Below, piece by piece: positions 63,419 through 64,000 of a DNA stretch of 64,000 bases; within the stretch, counting starts at the first letter, position 1; each line of letters starts with the position of its first letter. Source of the stretch: an uncultured Bacilli bacterium (GTDB lineage: Bacteria > Bacillota_I > Bacilli_A > RF39 > UBA660). The stretch is taken from positions 151,381 to 215,380 of the forward strand of contig CAKOZD010000001.1 in assembly GCA_934131175.1 (NCBI GenBank), in the 5' to 3' direction. Position numbers and translations under genes: made by a program. The notes under the pieces are model-generated. The model was not told the DNA's origin and made no database searches. It saw only the letters and a list, made by a program, of their open reading frames with translations.

Positions 63419-64000
63419 TAGTTCTTGTAATTTATCTAATTTATTTTGCTCTAGTTTAATTTTAGAATCTAACTTTATAAATGGAATTGTAAATTTTTTT
63501 TGTTGTTCTATTGAAATATATGGTATTTTATGTTTTAAAACTGAGCTTCTTACAATTTGAGGTTGACCTGATCCTGAAATTAAATATTTTAAATTTTGAG
63601 CTTCTAAAATATTTTTTAAATATAGTTTATCTACATTTTTATTCTCATCAACATTTAAAACCATAGAATTACCTGTTATCCAGCATTCATCTGGTGTCAA
63701 ATTAATTGTTCCTGAATTTTCTCCTCTGCAGCTAATAGTTACCTGCATAAATTTATGATTAAATTTGCTATATTTACCAATAATTCCATTTGCTCCAAAT
63801 ACATAATATTTACCATTGTCTAATTCACTTTGTGAAATAGTTTGTGGTTGATAAATATTTGATATACATGATAGTTCAGTTAAATTATTATTAGCTATTT
63901 TATAATAATTTTTCTTCAATAGCCCTTTTTTAAATAACTTAAGGTCTTCTATTTTCTTTAATTGTAGTTCTATTTTTTTATCTAATAATTCTAATGTATC
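63386..64000 (-). CDS. hsdS: Type I restriction specificity subunit, C-terminal half (5' end outside window)
   Basis: DNA-recognition subunit on the minus strand, convergent with hsdM. The frame stays open to the window edge, so the first target-recognition domain lies outside. Seen here: the central conserved coiled coil (LLDKKIELQLKKIEDLKLFKKGLL), a second target-recognition domain (FGANGIIGKYSKFNHKF, SGSGQPQIVRS, IPYISIEQQKKF) and the C-terminal coiled coil (LDSKIKLEQNKLDKLQELKKGLM). The apparent TTG start at 63919 is internal. The inverted orientation is typical of alternative specificity genes in invertible systems. Confidence 0.88.
   Translation of the reverse strand, partial: DTLELLDKKIELQLKKIEDLKLFKKGLLKKNYYKIANNNLTELSCISNIYQPQTISQSELDNGKYYVFGANGIIGKYSKFNHKFMQVTISCRGENSGTINLTPDECWITGNSMVLNVDENKNVDKLYLKNILEAQNLKYLISGSGQPQIVRSSVLKHKIPYISIEQQKKFTIPFIKLDSKIKLEQNKLDKLQELKKGLMQNMFV

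Noticed and set aside
63386..63919. Complete half-size HsdS with TTG start
   Set aside because: The frame continues open to the window end with a typical central coiled coil, so the TTG is internal.
1..64000. Mycoplasma-type genetic code (UGA = Trp)
   Set aside because: Several well-known genes end in TGA at the right length and tryptophans are TGG.

Overview
The window comes from a very AT-rich, low-GC Gram-positive bacterium. UGA is used as a stop (for example at 9697, 11927 and 34340), tryptophan is UGG, and ribosome-binding sites are strong AGGAGG or GAGGTGA types. Gene order (lgt-yvcK-whiA next to clpP; rpsJ through rplQ, then the ecfA pair, truA, rplM, rpsI) together with spo0A and a type VIIb ATPase points to Bacillota, class Bacilli. 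An uncultured host-associated lineage near the Mollicutes/RF39/Erysipelotrichia part of the tree is my best guess; the species cannot be told from the sequence.

1-16.2 kb is housekeeping: the end of uvrA, a YvlD-like membrane protein, lgt, yvcK, whiA, a clpP on the other strand, a TGS-domain nucleoside kinase, then a glycolytic cluster (gapA, pgk, tpiA) with three membrane or lipid-related genes embedded, spo0A, a DUF4143-type ATPase and a Y-family polymerase. 16.2-29.9 kb is the S10-spc-alpha ribosomal supercluster under one strong promoter with a structured leader; rpmD and map are missing from their usual places. 29.9-35.6 kb continues with a short-chain dehydrogenase, two ABC ATPases in the EcfA1/EcfA2 position but with damaged active sites and no ecfT, truA, three unknown small proteins, and rplM-rpsI.

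35.7-54 kb is more lineage-specific: an SGNH-like protein, a holin/M23 endolysin pair of phage type, a ZIP transporter, a TetR regulator divergent from an acyl-CoA ligase, a compact type VIIb secretion locus (EssC, YukD-like, two tiny helical proteins), a zinc-dependent phospholipase C-like protein, then an Abi_2 HEPN protein, an HtrA protease, a CorA-like channel and an unrecognised protein with two HEPN Rx4H motifs. A sortase-anchored surface protein closes this part.

54.2-64 kb looks like an accessory defence/toxin island. It begins at a truncated amidase gene and holds a TIGR04141-like protein, a Fic protein with a VbhA-like N-terminus, a HipA-like kinase and a type I restriction system whose hsdS points against hsdR-hsdM. 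Each of the first cassettes has its own extended -10 promoter and most have their own terminator, as expected of independently acquired modules. The most interesting unexplained item is the dual-HEPN protein at 50770-52497, 13 bases behind the CorA-like gene.
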